Shown here: positions 36,815-46,375 of the stretch, piece by piece | How positions within the stretch are numbered: the first letter of the stretch is position 1 | Layout of the letters: each line of letters opens with the position of its first letter | Source: Mahella australiensis 50-1 BON | GTDB taxonomy: Bacteria; Bacillota; Clostridia; Mahellales; Mahellaceae | Direction: 5' to 3' | DNA: 64,000 nucleotides | Assembly: GCF_000213255.1 (NCBI RefSeq) | Contig: NC_015520.1 | Location: forward strand, 1,632,001-1,696,000 | Made by a program: the position numbers and the translations under genes | The notes under the pieces: generated by a model | The model's input: only the letters and a program-made list of their open reading frames with translations | Told to the model about the DNA's origin: nothing | Database searches by the model: none

Positions 36815-36956
36815 AAGATCTCCCCCAAGACGACCTCATATACAAGCATTGTCCTTTAAAAAATTATATTCGCTTGTACCAACTTTTATGATTATACAAT
36901 AGGTAAGAACAAAAAAATGTAGAAATGTAGTGCTCAAATGAAATTTTATATGGCAT

Positions 36957-36981
36957 GAAGTGGCAGGCAACCTGCCACTTC
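36957..36981 (-). terminator. Hairpin after the amidase gene
   Basis: A perfect 11-bp stem (36957-36967 with 36971-36981) with a CAA loop follows the amidase stop. No U-run follows on the minus strand, so termination may be weak and read-through into spoIIGA possible. Confidence 0.55.
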
Positions 36982-36982
36982 A

Positions 36983-37717
36983 TTATGAAATGTCTATGCG
37001 ATTGGCTGAGGATACATACTTGTATTTATGGCCCAAAATGGTGACCAGCGGCTCAATCGATGCTTTAGCTATATTATTCGCTACTTGTGGCTGTACCTGT
37101 GCGGTAATATCACGGCCATTATAATATACCTTTACACCTGGGCGTATGGGTTGTTGCGATTCGTTTATGCCAAAATATTTAAATACGGCCTTGGCGATGG
37201 AATCAGCTAATTGTTGTCTGAAATCGGCTTGCTTTAATAATGCCTCCTCCCTCACATTGGTATGGAAGGCGCACTCTATTATGACAGCCGGCATGGACGT
37301 CTCGCGTATAATATAATAATAGTCCCTGCCATTGCTGGCTTTTCTGGTCTTTATACCGCGATTGCGCAATTTTAGATCCAACGATATTTGATTGACCAAA
37401 TAGGATGCCAATTTGTTTCCGGTAGTGGTAAACAGCGAATAAAAAGCCTCCACACCATTGGCTTGAGGGTTGGTAGCCGCGTTTGTATGAATGGATATCA
37501 ATGCGTCGGCGCCGGATTTATTGGCTATAGCTATACGCTGCACAGGCGTCACTGTTTTATCGGTATCTCTGGTCATTGTAACTTTTATGCCTGCCTGCTG
37601 CAATTTGTAGCTAAGACGCAGCGCTATATCCAATACGCCGTCAGCCTCTATATAGCCGGTAGGCCCCCTATTATATCTATCGGAGCCTCCGTGTCCCGGA
37701 TCAATACATATATGCAT
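36983..37717 (-). CDS. N-acetylmuramoyl-L-alanine amidase (Amidase_3)
   Basis: A 244-residue zinc amidase that cuts the bond between MurNAc and the stem peptide. Zn ligands are visible as His9 in DPGHGG, Glu24, and the His of SIHTNA; the catalytic Glu is in IIECAFHTN. The catalytic domain covers about 1-180. The last 55 residues form a small domain with VYYNGRDI, like copper-amine-oxidase N-terminal-type add-ons. There is no signal peptide, so it may act in the mother cell or be released by lysis; CwlD-like sporulation use is possible given its place between ftsZ and spoIIGA. Confidence 0.9.
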   Translation of the reverse strand: MHICIDPGHGGSDRYNRGPTGYIEADGVLDIALRLSYKLQQAGIKVTMTRDTDKTVTPVQRIAIANKSGADALISIHTNAATNPQANGVEAFYSLFTTTGNKLASYLVNQISLDLKLRNRGIKTRKASNGRDYYYIIRETSMPAVIIECAFHTNVREEALLKQADFRQQLADSIAKAVFKYFGINESQQPIRPGVKVYYNGRDITAQVQPQVANNIAKASIEPLVTILGHKYKYVSSANRIDIS

Positions 37718-37787
37718 AAGCCCTCTCCTTCTTTTTCGTTCTTATGCATAGTATGTATTCAAAAAGCACAATGTTATATATGTTATA

Positions 37788-38870
37788 TTATCTATTTCTG
37801 CTGCGCCTTAAAAAGGCTGGTATGTCAAGCTCGTCGTAATCGATGCTTATACCTGCGGCGGCTTCTTTAGTTGCAGCCTTATTTTTATCCCTGGAAGGCT
37901 CAGCCGCTTTCCTTTCGGCCTTTTCAAAGCCGGTAGCTATAACGGTGATGCGCACTTCGTCCTGCAGGCTGTCATCTATGACCGCTCCGAATATGATATT
38001 GGCCTCCTCGTCGGCAGCCTCGGCTACTAATTCGGCCGCTTCATTGACCTCGAACAAGCCGAGGTTTTTGGACCCGGTTATATTCAACAATACACCTTTA
38101 GCACCTTCTATAGTGGTCTCCAAAAGCGGGCTCTGTATAGCCTGGCGCGCAGCCTCCACGGCGCGATTCTCACCTGTACCGCGGCCTATGCCCATATGGG
38201 CCAGCCCCTTCTCTCGCATTATGGTCTTGACATCGGCAAAGTCCAGGTTGACCAAACCAGGCACCGCTATAAGGTCGGATATGCCTTGTACGCCTTGACG
38301 CAATATATCATCAGCTATCTTGAACGCATCCAGCATGGACGTTTTCTTTTCGGCTACCTGCAGTAATCGGTCGTTCGGTATAACTACGAGCGTATCGACA
38401 TAGCCCTTGAGTTCTGCCAGGCCTTTTTCAGCATTTATCATACGCTGGCGACCTTCAAAGGCAAACGGCTTGGTAACAACGCCTACCGTCAATATTCCCA
38501 TCTCTTTGGTTACCTGAGCCACTACCGGTGCGGCACCTGTGCCGGTACCGCCGCCCATACCGGCCGTTACGAATACCATATCGGCTCCTTTAACCGATTG
38601 GGCTATCTCATCTCGGCTCTCCTCGGCAGCTTTCTGGCCTATATCTGGATTAGCGCCAGCCCCAAGCCCTTTGGTAATTTTTTCGCCTATCTGAATCTTC
38701 TGATTGGCCTGAGACATATACAATGCCTGTTTGTCTGTATTGATAGATATAAATTCAACGCCTTTGACGCCGAATTCTATCATCCTGTTAACGGCATTAT
38801 TCCCTCCGCCGCCTACGCCTATAACCTTTATCTGAGCCCCATGTTCTTCTTCAATATCGAATTCAAACAT
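37788..38870 (-). CDS. ftsZ: Cell division protein FtsZ
   Basis: The tubulin-like GTPase that forms the division ring. The 360-residue protein has [13 protein letters not shown] at the start, the GTP-binding signature [13 protein letters not shown] (about 107), the T7-loop region with [11 protein letters not shown], and the conserved C-terminal peptide [11 protein letters not shown] that binds FtsA and other partners, preceded by an Ala/Lys-rich linker (about 315-345). It follows ftsA by 31 bp. Confidence 0.98.
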   Translation of the reverse strand: MFEFDIEEEHGAQIKVIGVGGGGNNAVNRMIEFGVKGVEFISINTDKQALYMSQANQKIQIGEKITKGLGAGANPDIGQKAAEESRDEIAQSVKGADMVFVTAGMGGGTGTGAAPVVAQVTKEMGILTVGVVTKPFAFEGRQRMINAEKGLAELKGYVDTLVVIPNDRLLQVAEKKTSMLDAFKIADDILRQGVQGISDLIAVPGLVNLDFADVKTIMREKGLAHMGIGRGTGENRAVEAARQAIQSPLLETTIEGAKGVLLNITGSKNLGLFEVNEAAELVAEAADEEANIIFGAVIDDSLQDEVRITVIATGFEKAERKAAEPSRDKNKAATKEAAAGISIDYDELDIPAFLRRSRNR

Positions 38871-38901
38871 ATCATATGTTCCCCCTAGTCATTTTTTATC
38901 T

Positions 38902-40140
38902 TCAAAAGAAATCGCTGAAAAACGTTTTTACTTTACCCCATACAGAGGATACATCAAAATGTTGCTCATGCTTGCGCACGGTGGAACCCGCCGTCTTAGA
39001 AGCATATTTCTTATTATTAGATGCATATTTTATTAAGCCTACACCCACTGAAAATGTCGGGCTGGATACACCTATAAAATCCGGTGCGCCGATCCTTATC
39101 GGCATGTCCAATATTTGGCGGCCTAATTCCTTTGCGCCTTTAAGCAACGATAATCCTCCTCCGGTCAAGACTATGCCCGCAGGTATCTTATCAATATAAC
39201 CTGAGCGTTCTAATTCATTTTTGATCAGATTAAACATTTCCTGCACCCTAGCTTCCACTATGTACGCTATTTCCTTTTGACTTATATTGGCGGGCACCCC
39301 GTCGCCCATCTTATTTATCGTAATAGCACTGTCTTCTTCAATCCACGATACCATCGCCTGACCATATTTCTTTTTTATATTTTCAGCTTCAGAAAATGGC
39401 AATCTAAAGCCTATGGAGAGATCATTGGTTATATGCGCCCCTCCAACAGGTATCATAGCGGTGTAAGCGAGATTATCGTCTATAAATATAGAAATATCGG
39501 TTACCCCGGCGCCTACATCTATCAACGCTACTCCAAGTTCTTTCTCATCATCGGACAATACCACCGATGCTGACGCCAATGGTTCCAGAATCACCGCCGA
39601 AATATTCAATCCAGCTCTTTCTATACATTTTATCAGATTTTGAATCGATGTGGTAGTACCCAATGCAATATTAGCTTCTACCTCCAATCTTACGCCTACC
39701 ATTCCGACGGGATCTTTTATCATATCGTATCCATCAACGACATATTGCATAGGCAGTATATCCATTATTTCCTTACCGGGCGGCACCGCCATAACCTTAG
39801 TGGCTTGAAGCACCCTCTCCACATCAGCCTGCCTTATCTCACGGTCGGCGTTGGAAACAGCTATAATGCCCTTATTTTTTATAAGCGAAACATGTCCGCC
39901 CGGTATCGCTGCGAATACCGAATTTATATTTATATCGGCCATATTCTCAGCTTGGTTTATAGCCGATATTATCGATCGAGCCGTATCGTCTATATCCACC
40001 ACCACGCCTTTTTTTAAGCCGCTGCACGGGCTTTCGCCTACCCCTATTATCTCCAGATTCTTGTCTTTTACGTTTATTTCTCCTATTATTGCTGCTACCT
40101 TAGACGAGCCTATGTCTAAAGCAGCTATAACCTCTCCCAT
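38902..40140 (-). CDS. ftsA: Cell division protein FtsA
   Basis: The actin-like membrane tether of the FtsZ ring. The 412-residue product has the phosphate-1 motif LDIGSSKVAAIIG, the 1C subdomain (about 85-165), phosphate-2 IDVGAGVTDI and adenosine motif GIVLTGGGLSLLKG. The final residues (KVKTFFSDFF) form the amphipathic membrane-targeting helix. It is the usual partner upstream of ftsZ. Confidence 0.97.
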   Translation of the reverse strand: MGEVIAALDIGSSKVAAIIGEINVKDKNLEIIGVGESPCSGLKKGVVVDIDDTARSIISAINQAENMADININSVFAAIPGGHVSLIKNKGIIAVSNADREIRQADVERVLQATKVMAVPPGKEIMDILPMQYVVDGYDMIKDPVGMVGVRLEVEANIALGTTTSIQNLIKCIERAGLNISAVILEPLASASVVLSDDEKELGVALIDVGAGVTDISIFIDDNLAYTAMIPVGGAHITNDLSIGFRLPFSEAENIKKKYGQAMVSWIEEDSAITINKMGDGVPANISQKEIAYIVEARVQEMFNLIKNELERSGYIDKIPAGIVLTGGGLSLLKGAKELGRQILDMPIRIGAPDFIGVSSPTFSVGVGLIKYASNNKKYASKTAGSTVRKHEQHFDVSSVWGKVKTFFSDFF

Positions 40141-40155
40141 TTATAGCTAACCCCC

Positions 40156-40512
40156 TCAATCCTCTATTTTGTCTTTACCACTGATGCTCTTAAGTATATA
40201 ACGCCTTATGATTGCGAAATTCTGGAATAATCTGGTTCCAAACGCAAATATAGCAGCCAGATAAATAGGTATATCCAACCTATCTCCTATATATGCCAGC
40301 ACCGCAGCCAATATAGCATTGCCGAAGAAACCAGAAACAAAAACCTCTATATCGAACTTTTTCTCCAGCCATGCCCTGACCCCACCGAACACCGAGTCTA
40401 AAGCGGCTAATACTGCTATAGACACATAAGGCGCATAAGCCGTAGGAATATTAACGGGCAATATATAGCCTAACGCTAATCCCAATATAAGCCCTAATAT
40501 AGGCAGCCACAT
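40156..40512 (-). CDS. sbp: Small basic membrane protein, DUF1290 family
   Basis: A 118-residue membrane protein with about three hydrophobic helices (1-20, 27-44 and 60-100) and the family motifs LGLALGYILP and AALDSVFGGVRAWLE, matching the small basic protein found beside ftsA or ftsQ in Firmicutes. Its role in division is not defined. It lies between a DUF881 gene and ftsA, 15 bp from ftsA. Confidence 0.9.
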   Translation of the reverse strand: MWLPILGLILGLALGYILPVNIPTAYAPYVSIAVLAALDSVFGGVRAWLEKKFDIEVFVSGFFGNAILAAVLAYIGDRLDIPIYLAAIFAFGTRLFQNFAIIRRYILKSISGKDKIED

Positions 40513-40528
40513 AATCTATCACCCTCTT

Positions 40529-41254
40529 TCACCGTTCAACCGGTTTTGCATATCTAAAGTTTACCGGACCGTAATAACCCGGCACGGTTATCTTATCCAT
40601 CTTCTTCACGTTTATCTGTATACCCCAATATTTCAGTATATCATATATGCCTCCAGGTTGTATAAGTATAGCCTCCAATGTCGCCGGATCCCCTATCGCG
40701 TCTATAATAAACGGCGGTACGAAACGCTCAGTAGCGGTTATTATAGTAGGCCCTCCACATTTTATCTGCGTATTGGCTAAAAGCCTCTGTCCGTTCAGTG
40801 CCACAGCCTCTGCTCCAGCAGCCTTAAGATCATTGACTATATCAAGCAGATCCTGTTCATGCACAAGATAAGCGTTTACATTGCTGCCTTCTATCATCTC
40901 TCTGTCACTGTCATTTAATACAACCTGTACACCCGGGCCCTCCAACTCGGTAAGCCCTGCTAATATACGCGCGTCATTCAATTGCTGTGTCAAATGCTTT
41001 ACATAGGCACTATCCTCACCACCCTGTTTTTCCAGCTCGGCCATACGCGCCTGGTAACCCTTTAATTCTTCCACCAATTCTTGTTTTCGCTGTTCCAATT
41101 GGGTTACCTGCTGTTGCAAATTCGCTATCCTCTCCAGCGATGATGAAATAGACGAATTGTTTACGTCGCTCGCAGATTTAAACTGCAGCATAGCCAGAAA
41201 CGCCGCTATAGCCAGAAAAAATGCCATGAGCAGTTGTTGCATCGTTTTTTGCAT
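40529..41254 (-). CDS. DUF881-family membrane protein (second copy)
   Basis: A 241-residue protein with one N-terminal membrane helix (about 5-25), a coiled coil (about 35-80) and a DUF881 domain ending in VPGYYGPVNFRYAKPV. It resembles B. subtilis YlxW/YlxX, which lie in the same place between divIB and ftsA; function unknown. The ATG at 41254 lies eight bases after GGTG. Its upstream neighbour is a paralogue of the same family. Confidence 0.88.
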   Translation of the reverse strand: MQKTMQQLLMAFFLAIAAFLAMLQFKSASDVNNSSISSSLERIANLQQQVTQLEQRKQELVEELKGYQARMAELEKQGGEDSAYVKHLTQQLNDARILAGLTELEGPGVQVVLNDSDREMIEGSNVNAYLVHEQDLLDIVNDLKAAGAEAVALNGQRLLANTQIKCGGPTIITATERFVPPFIIDAIGDPATLEAILIQPGGIYDILKYWGIQINVKKMDKITVPGYYGPVNFRYAKPVER

Positions 41255-41267
41255 ACCTACATCACCA

Positions 41268-41960
41268 TTATTCCTTAGGTGGTACAGGCTTAGCATATTT
41301 GAATTTTATAGCACCGGCATACTTAGGTACCATGACCTTATCGGTTTTCTGTATTCTTACAGTTATATTATAGGTACTCAGCATATCTACAACACCGCCG
41401 CGCAATGTAAGAGCCTTTTCAAGATTTTCCGCATCGCCTATAACCTTAAACACATACGGAGGGGAGTAAGGCGTGGTATTTATATTTATATGATTGCCCG
41501 CATTACGTATCTCAGTGGTAGCTATGATTCTTTCCTCATTTATAGCTATCGCTTCAGCTCCCGCAGCATTTAATTCGTTCACTATTGTAAGCAAATTATC
41601 GTATTGTATAGCCATTGGAATATCCTCATCTACGGTTATGATAAGACCAGGTCCTTCCACATCGGTCAAACCGGCTAGCATACGCGTCTGCTGCAATTCA
41701 TTTTCCACCGTCTGAGCCAATTGGCCGGTATTCTGAGCCGATTGCTCATATTCTCGTATGCGTTGCTGAAATTGCCGTATTTGTTCCTGTAAGTCCTCAT
41801 TTTCCTGAGTCAGCTTCTGCACGCGCGCGGTCAATTCTTCCGCTCGCTGTATCGATGTACTGCCGCCTACCCTCTGCACATTTTTAAACTGCGCTGCCAG
41901 CATTATGCCTAATATCATACTTACAAACATTATCGCCAACTGGCCGCTTTTTCTATTCAA
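41268..41960 (-). CDS. DUF881-family membrane protein (first copy)
   Basis: A 230-residue paralogue of the next gene: N-terminal membrane helix (about 6-25), coiled coil rich in Gln and Glu (about 35-85) and a DUF881 domain ending MVPKYAGAIKFKYAKPV. The likely start is a TTG (41960) eight bases from GGTG, inside the ORF that would begin at an ATG 18 bases upstream with no ribosome site. It lies 23 bp after ftsQ. The pair is probably an old tandem duplication. Confidence 0.87.
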   Translation of the reverse strand: MNRKSGQLAIMFVSMILGIMLAAQFKNVQRVGGSTSIQRAEELTARVQKLTQENEDLQEQIRQFQQRIREYEQSAQNTGQLAQTVENELQQTRMLAGLTDVEGPGLIITVDEDIPMAIQYDNLLTIVNELNAAGAEAIAINEERIIATTEIRNAGNHININTTPYSPPYVFKVIGDAENLEKALTLRGGVVDMLSTYNITVRIQKTDKVMVPKYAGAIKFKYAKPVPPKE

Positions 41961-41983
41961 TAGTCCTTCACCTTTCATACAGT

Positions 41984-42769
41984 TTATTTATAGTAAGGCG
42001 TATATATAGCCTGACTGGCATATGCCACATCCAGAACACCTTCCGGTTTGGTTTGGCCTTTATCCGCCAGGTCCTTTAACGCCGCTTGTATCCATGCCAT
42101 TTTAGTATCCAGATCTTGGCTGTCACCCATCCTTATCTGCATACCCCAATCGGTCATAACTATTATATCATATTCGCTCTGGATATCTATATGGGTAATA
42201 TTGGATAACATGCCCCATTCTTTTAAGGCAGCATATAGTTTAACCAGCGCTTTACCCTTATTGGAGCCACTGCTTATATTATCTCCTATATCGAATACCA
42301 TATCACCCATACCGATAACTATAGGAAGCATCCACTGTCCCTTTCTCTCCACATGTTGCAGGTATACGCCCTCCTGATCTACTAACGCATACCCATCTGC
42401 AACCTCGATCATTAAAGCCTCCTGCCGTTCGGTTATATTTATTACCAATTCGGCCGGTAATCGACGCTTTATACTATCGACTACTATGTACGGATTGGCT
42501 TCCAAGCTTCTCTCTACCTGCCGCTTGTCCACTTCAAATATATTCTGCCCAATTATAACGCCGCTTAAATCAACAATATTATTATACGACAATTTCTCAT
42601 TCCCGGAAACAGTTATTTCCCTTATATCAAAAATATCGGTGGTGAGGATAAGAAGGAACAGTATTGCTAATAAAAAAAGCATCAATATAGATAAAAAAAT
42701 ATTCCTTCTTCTTTTTATTATATCTAACGACTTATCGGCAATCCGTTTATTAAAATCGTAATTTATCAT
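41984..42769 (-). CDS. ftsQ: Cell division protein FtsQ/DivIB
   Basis: A bitopic division protein of 261 residues: a short basic cytoplasmic tail, one membrane helix (about 23-45), a POTRA domain (about 48-115; REITVSGNEKLSYNNI) and a beta domain (about 120-235). It binds FtsL and the septal PBP. The ATG at 42769 lies within the end of murA and is preferred to a longer form with no site of its own. It lies in the usual position between mur genes and ftsA. Confidence 0.93.
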   Translation of the reverse strand: MINYDFNKRIADKSLDIIKRRRNIFLSILMLFLLAILFLLILTTDIFDIREITVSGNEKLSYNNIVDLSGVIIGQNIFEVDKRQVERSLEANPYIVVDSIKRRLPAELVINITERQEALMIEVADGYALVDQEGVYLQHVERKGQWMLPIVIGMGDMVFDIGDNISSGSNKGKALVKLYAALKEWGMLSNITHIDIQSEYDIIVMTDWGMQIRMGDSQDLDTKMAWIQAALKDLADKGQTKPEGVLDVAYASQAIYTPYYK

Positions 42770-42785
42770 ACGTTTAACCACACCT

Positions 42786-44036
42786 CTATGAAACAATAGA
42801 CACATCAGCGCCTAAATTATTTAAAACATCGCACATGCCCTCATAGCCGCGATTCACAAAATATATGTCGTCTATCAAAGTAACACCACGTGCCGCCAAA
42901 GCAGCTATTATAAGGGCCGCTCCACCGCGCAGATCTTTGGCCTTAACTTCAGCACCTTTTAGCTCCTGCACCCCTTTTATAATAGCGGTTTTATCGCATA
43001 GCATTATATCAGCTCCCATGGCTATCAGATCATTTACATGCCTGAACCTGTTCTCGAATACCGTCTCCACTATTCTGCTTATACCGTCTGCCTTAGTCAG
43101 CACTGCCATGGTTATAGCCTGCATATCTGTCGGAAAACCGGGATACGGCAACGTGGTTATGTCTACCGGGCATATGCGGTGAGGACCTTTTACACGCAAT
43201 GAATCGCCATCCGATAATATATCACATCCCATATCCTTATATTTGTCTATTATAGCTACCATATGTCCGGCATTTATATTATCGAGCACTACATCCCCGC
43301 CTGTAATGGCGGATGCGGCCATATATGTCCCGGCTACTATTCTATCGGGTATTATGCTGTGATGCACTGCATGCAACCTATCCACGCCTTCTATAGTGAT
43401 AATGCTGGTGCCTGCACCCGACACTTTGCCGCCCATTTTGTTTATGAAACATTGCAAGTCCCATATTTCAGGTTCACGTGCGGCGTTGGTTATAATGGTT
43501 TTGCCCTGTGCCATAACCGCCGCCAGCATTATATTCTCGGTAGCCCCTACGCTCGGATACCCAAGTATTATATGGTTGCCGACCAATTTATCGGCCGAGC
43601 ATATAAGATGTCCATCCCTCTCATCTATATGAGCCCCTAACATTTTCAATCCTTTTAGATGGAGATCTATAGGGCGTTTGCCTATATCGCATCCCCCGGG
43701 GTATGTAAACCTAGCTTTTCCCATACGCGCCAGCATCGGACCGAGCAAGACTATAGATGATCTGAGCTCCTTGAATAACTTGTCCGGAAGTATCCAGTCA
43801 TTTAAACCGCCGGAATCAATTATCGCGCAATGATCATCGTATTCTACTTTACATCCTATATATTGCAATATTTCAATCATGGCTACCACATCGGCCAGAT
43901 ACGGGCAATTCTCTATTACGCTTACACCGCCGTTTAACAACGCTGCCGCCAGTATAGGAAGTGCGGCATTTTTTGAACCGCCTACTTTAACTTTACCCTT
44001 TAGGCAACTGCCGCCTGCTATCCTCATCATAGACAC
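42786..44036 (-). CDS. murA: UDP-N-acetylglucosamine 1-carboxyvinyltransferase MurA
   Basis: MurA makes the first committed step of peptidoglycan by adding enolpyruvate from PEP to UDP-GlcNAc. The protein of about 416 residues has the KVGGSKNAALPILAA start and the active-site loop Cys in YPGGCDIGKRPIDLHL, the residue hit by fosfomycin. It ends with the GMCDVLNNLGA helix. The start is probably a GTG (44036), six bases after GGAGGTG, or the ATG six bases later. It stands where murC and murB lie in many clostridial clusters. Confidence 0.96.
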   Translation of the reverse strand: MSMMRIAGGSCLKGKVKVGGSKNAALPILAAALLNGGVSVIENCPYLADVVAMIEILQYIGCKVEYDDHCAIIDSGGLNDWILPDKLFKELRSSIVLLGPMLARMGKARFTYPGGCDIGKRPIDLHLKGLKMLGAHIDERDGHLICSADKLVGNHIILGYPSVGATENIMLAAVMAQGKTIITNAAREPEIWDLQCFINKMGGKVSGAGTSIITIEGVDRLHAVHHSIIPDRIVAGTYMAASAITGGDVVLDNINAGHMVAIIDKYKDMGCDILSDGDSLRVKGPHRICPVDITTLPYPGFPTDMQAITMAVLTKADGISRIVETVFENRFRHVNDLIAMGADIMLCDKTAIIKGVQELKGAEVKAKDLRGGAALIIAALAARGVTLIDDIYFVNRGYEGMCDVLNNLGADVSIVS

Positions 44037-44114
44037 AGCCAACACCTCCGCAAAAGATGCTTATAGTTTACATATCCATAATATGCAGCACTCGCTGAGG
44101 TGTTACAATAGCAG

Positions 44115-45245
44115 TTACGGTAAATGCTTGGATGACACGAGGCGGTTGACCATGTCGTATATCCTCTCATCGGCATCGGTTATGCCTAGAGCCCTGCTGT
44201 TATCGGCCATATTTTTTAATCTCTCTTTATCCTCAAGCAATTGTCCTACAGTCCTTATAAAAGCCTCCGGAGTAACGTCTTGCTCCAGCATAACCAGTGC
44301 CGCTCCTTCTTTCTCCAACATCCTGGCGTTATACTCTTGATGGTTGTTGACTACATTGGGCGATGGTATCAATATAGAAGGCAATCCCCTGGCGGTTATC
44401 TCAGCCAGAGCTATGGCACCTGCTCGCGATACTACAAGGTCGGCAGCAGCCAGGGCTTCTCCCATATCGTATATATACGGCAATACCTTTATATGGCGGT
44501 TTGCCGCCAAATCAATGTTTTTGCTTTTTATACCATTCAGCACCGCTTCATATTGCGCATTACCTGTAGATAGCAGTACTTGATACGGCTTTCGCCGCTT
44601 TATCACCCAGTCTATTAAGCCAACGGCCATCTGATTTATACGCTCTGCCCCGCGGCTTCCGCCTATAATAGCTATCACAGGCTTATCGGCAGAAAACCCC
44701 AGTGATTTGCGTGAAGGCTGAGGCTTAGCATCTATTATCTCACGCCGCACGGGATTGCCGGTAATCTCTACTTTGCCTGTGGGCACGTTGAAGTATTGGG
44801 CCGACTGATCGAAACTTATAGCTATTTTATCTACAAAATGGCTTAGTATGCGGTTAGTGGCGCCGGGCATAACGTTTTGTTCGTGTATAATAGTAGGTAT
44901 ATGTTTCAACGACGCTATAAATAATACTGGCCCGCATACATAACCGCCTGTGCCTACAACAACATCAGGCTCAAATCGGTCTATTATACCGCGAGACTCT
45001 TTTAAACCCCGTTGAAGATCAGCCAGTGTTTTAAATATGCCAAATGATAGTTTCCTATTAAATCCACTTACCGTTATGGTTTCCAGTTTAAAGCCTTCTT
45101 TAGGCACGAGCTGGCTTTCTAAACCCTTCTTTGTGCCTATGAATAATATTTCGGTTTCTGGCTTATGCCGTATTATAGCTTTGGCGATGGCAATCGCCGG
45201 ATATATATGCCCGCCGGTGCCTCCGCCGGCAATTAAAACCCTCAA
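44115..45245 (-). CDS. murG: MurG, lipid II-forming GlcNAc transferase
   Basis: MurG adds GlcNAc to lipid I at the inner face of the membrane. The 376-residue GT-B protein has the G-loop GGGTGGHIYPAIAIA at residues 7-21, the second G-loop VGTGGYVCGPV, the IIGGSRGAERIN nucleotide motif and SRAGAIALAEI near 280. It follows ftsW by 15 bp. Confidence 0.97.
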   Translation of the reverse strand: MRVLIAGGGTGGHIYPAIAIAKAIIRHKPETEILFIGTKKGLESQLVPKEGFKLETITVSGFNRKLSFGIFKTLADLQRGLKESRGIIDRFEPDVVVGTGGYVCGPVLFIASLKHIPTIIHEQNVMPGATNRILSHFVDKIAISFDQSAQYFNVPTGKVEITGNPVRREIIDAKPQPSRKSLGFSADKPVIAIIGGSRGAERINQMAVGLIDWVIKRRKPYQVLLSTGNAQYEAVLNGIKSKNIDLAANRHIKVLPYIYDMGEALAAADLVVSRAGAIALAEITARGLPSILIPSPNVVNNHQEYNARMLEKEGAALVMLEQDVTPEAFIRTVGQLLEDKERLKNMADNSRALGITDADERIYDMVNRLVSSKHLP

Positions 45246-45260
45246 TCTATCAAACCTCCG

Positions 45261-46370
45261 TCACTCGATCTCGCAATGTTTGGATATATTAAGCAATATT
45301 CCCATGCTGGCCATAGATATGCTAAGCGATGAACCGCCGGCGCTTATAAACGGCATAGGCACACCGGTCGGTGGCATAGACGACGTGACCACCGCCACAT
45401 TCATGATAACCTGCACCGCCACTATCGATATTATACCTGTGGCCAGCAGACGCCCAAAACTATCTTTTGCCGTTATAGCCACGCGCAAACCGCGCCATAT
45501 CAAAAACATAAAGATAAAAAGTATCGCCACACCGCCTATAAAGCCTAATTCTTCACATATTATGGCAAATATGAAGTCATTCTGGGGCATAGGCAAATAA
45601 AATTGTTTCTGTCTACTGTTGCCCAAACCTACACCCCATAGGCCACCCGAGCCCAGAGCGTAAAGCGATTGCACCAATTGGAATCCGGTATCGCTGGTAT
45701 CCTGAAATGGATCCCTGAAAATCATTATGCGTTTATACCAATACGTATCCGCTATAACACCGGATGAAATTATGTAGGCCGCCGCACCGGCACCGATGCC
45801 AAGCAGCGACGTGAGGTGACCTATCCTGGCCCCGGCTGCGAACATCATAACAAAGCACAGCATTACCATAGTCAGAGCTGTACTAAGATTAGGCTGCATT
45901 ACTATTATAATAAAAAATATACCCGCTATGATTAGATATGGAATAACGCCTTTGCTGAAAGTTTTCATAGCATCATTTTTTTTAGACATGCTTCGCGCCA
46001 TATATATAACCATAGCGATTTTGGCTATCTCAGCGGGCTGTATAGTTATAGGCCCTAATTTTATCCATCGTGTGGCCTCATTTATGGTAGCACCTACCCC
46101 CGGTATGAAAACCGCGAGCAGCAGCAATATACTCAACACAAGCAAAGCATTGGCCCAACGCTCTAGCTTATGATAATCATAATTCATCATAAATACCATG
46201 GCCGCAAAACCCAGGACCGCCCACATTAACTGGCGTTTGAAAAAATAATATCCGTCGTTGTAAGTATCGACAGCGTAGTTATAACTGGCGCTGAATACCA
46301 TTACTATGCCTATACTTACAAGCAATAATACCGAAAATAATATAGGATAATCACAAGCTTTTTTAGGCAA
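45261..46370 (-). CDS. ftsW: SEDS glycosyltransferase FtsW/SpoVE
   Basis: A polytopic SEDS-family peptidoglycan polymerase of 369 residues with ten or so membrane segments. Family motifs are VFSASYNYA in the first helix, the GGLWGVGLGNSRQKQFYLPMP region and the PTGVPMPFISAGGSS loop with conserved Pro and Ser. It works with the SpoVD/FtsI transpeptidase from the same cluster. Division FtsW and sporulation SpoVE cannot be told apart here; a single copy may serve both. Confidence 0.95.
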   Translation of the reverse strand: MPKKACDYPILFSVLLLVSIGIVMVFSASYNYAVDTYNDGYYFFKRQLMWAVLGFAAMVFMMNYDYHKLERWANALLVLSILLLLAVFIPGVGATINEATRWIKLGPITIQPAEIAKIAMVIYMARSMSKKNDAMKTFSKGVIPYLIIAGIFFIIIVMQPNLSTALTMVMLCFVMMFAAGARIGHLTSLLGIGAGAAAYIISSGVIADTYWYKRIMIFRDPFQDTSDTGFQLVQSLYALGSGGLWGVGLGNSRQKQFYLPMPQNDFIFAIICEELGFIGGVAILFIFMFLIWRGLRVAITAKDSFGRLLATGIISIVAVQVIMNVAVVTSSMPPTGVPMPFISAGGSSLSISMASMGILLNISKHCEIE

Positions 46371-46375
46371 TGCGC

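Noticed and set aside
36890-36935. Spo0A box upstream of spoIIGA
   Set aside because: TGTAGAA near 36915-36925 is one base from the TGTCGAA core, but I could not fit it with a promoter of the known 22-bp spacing, so the call would be a guess.
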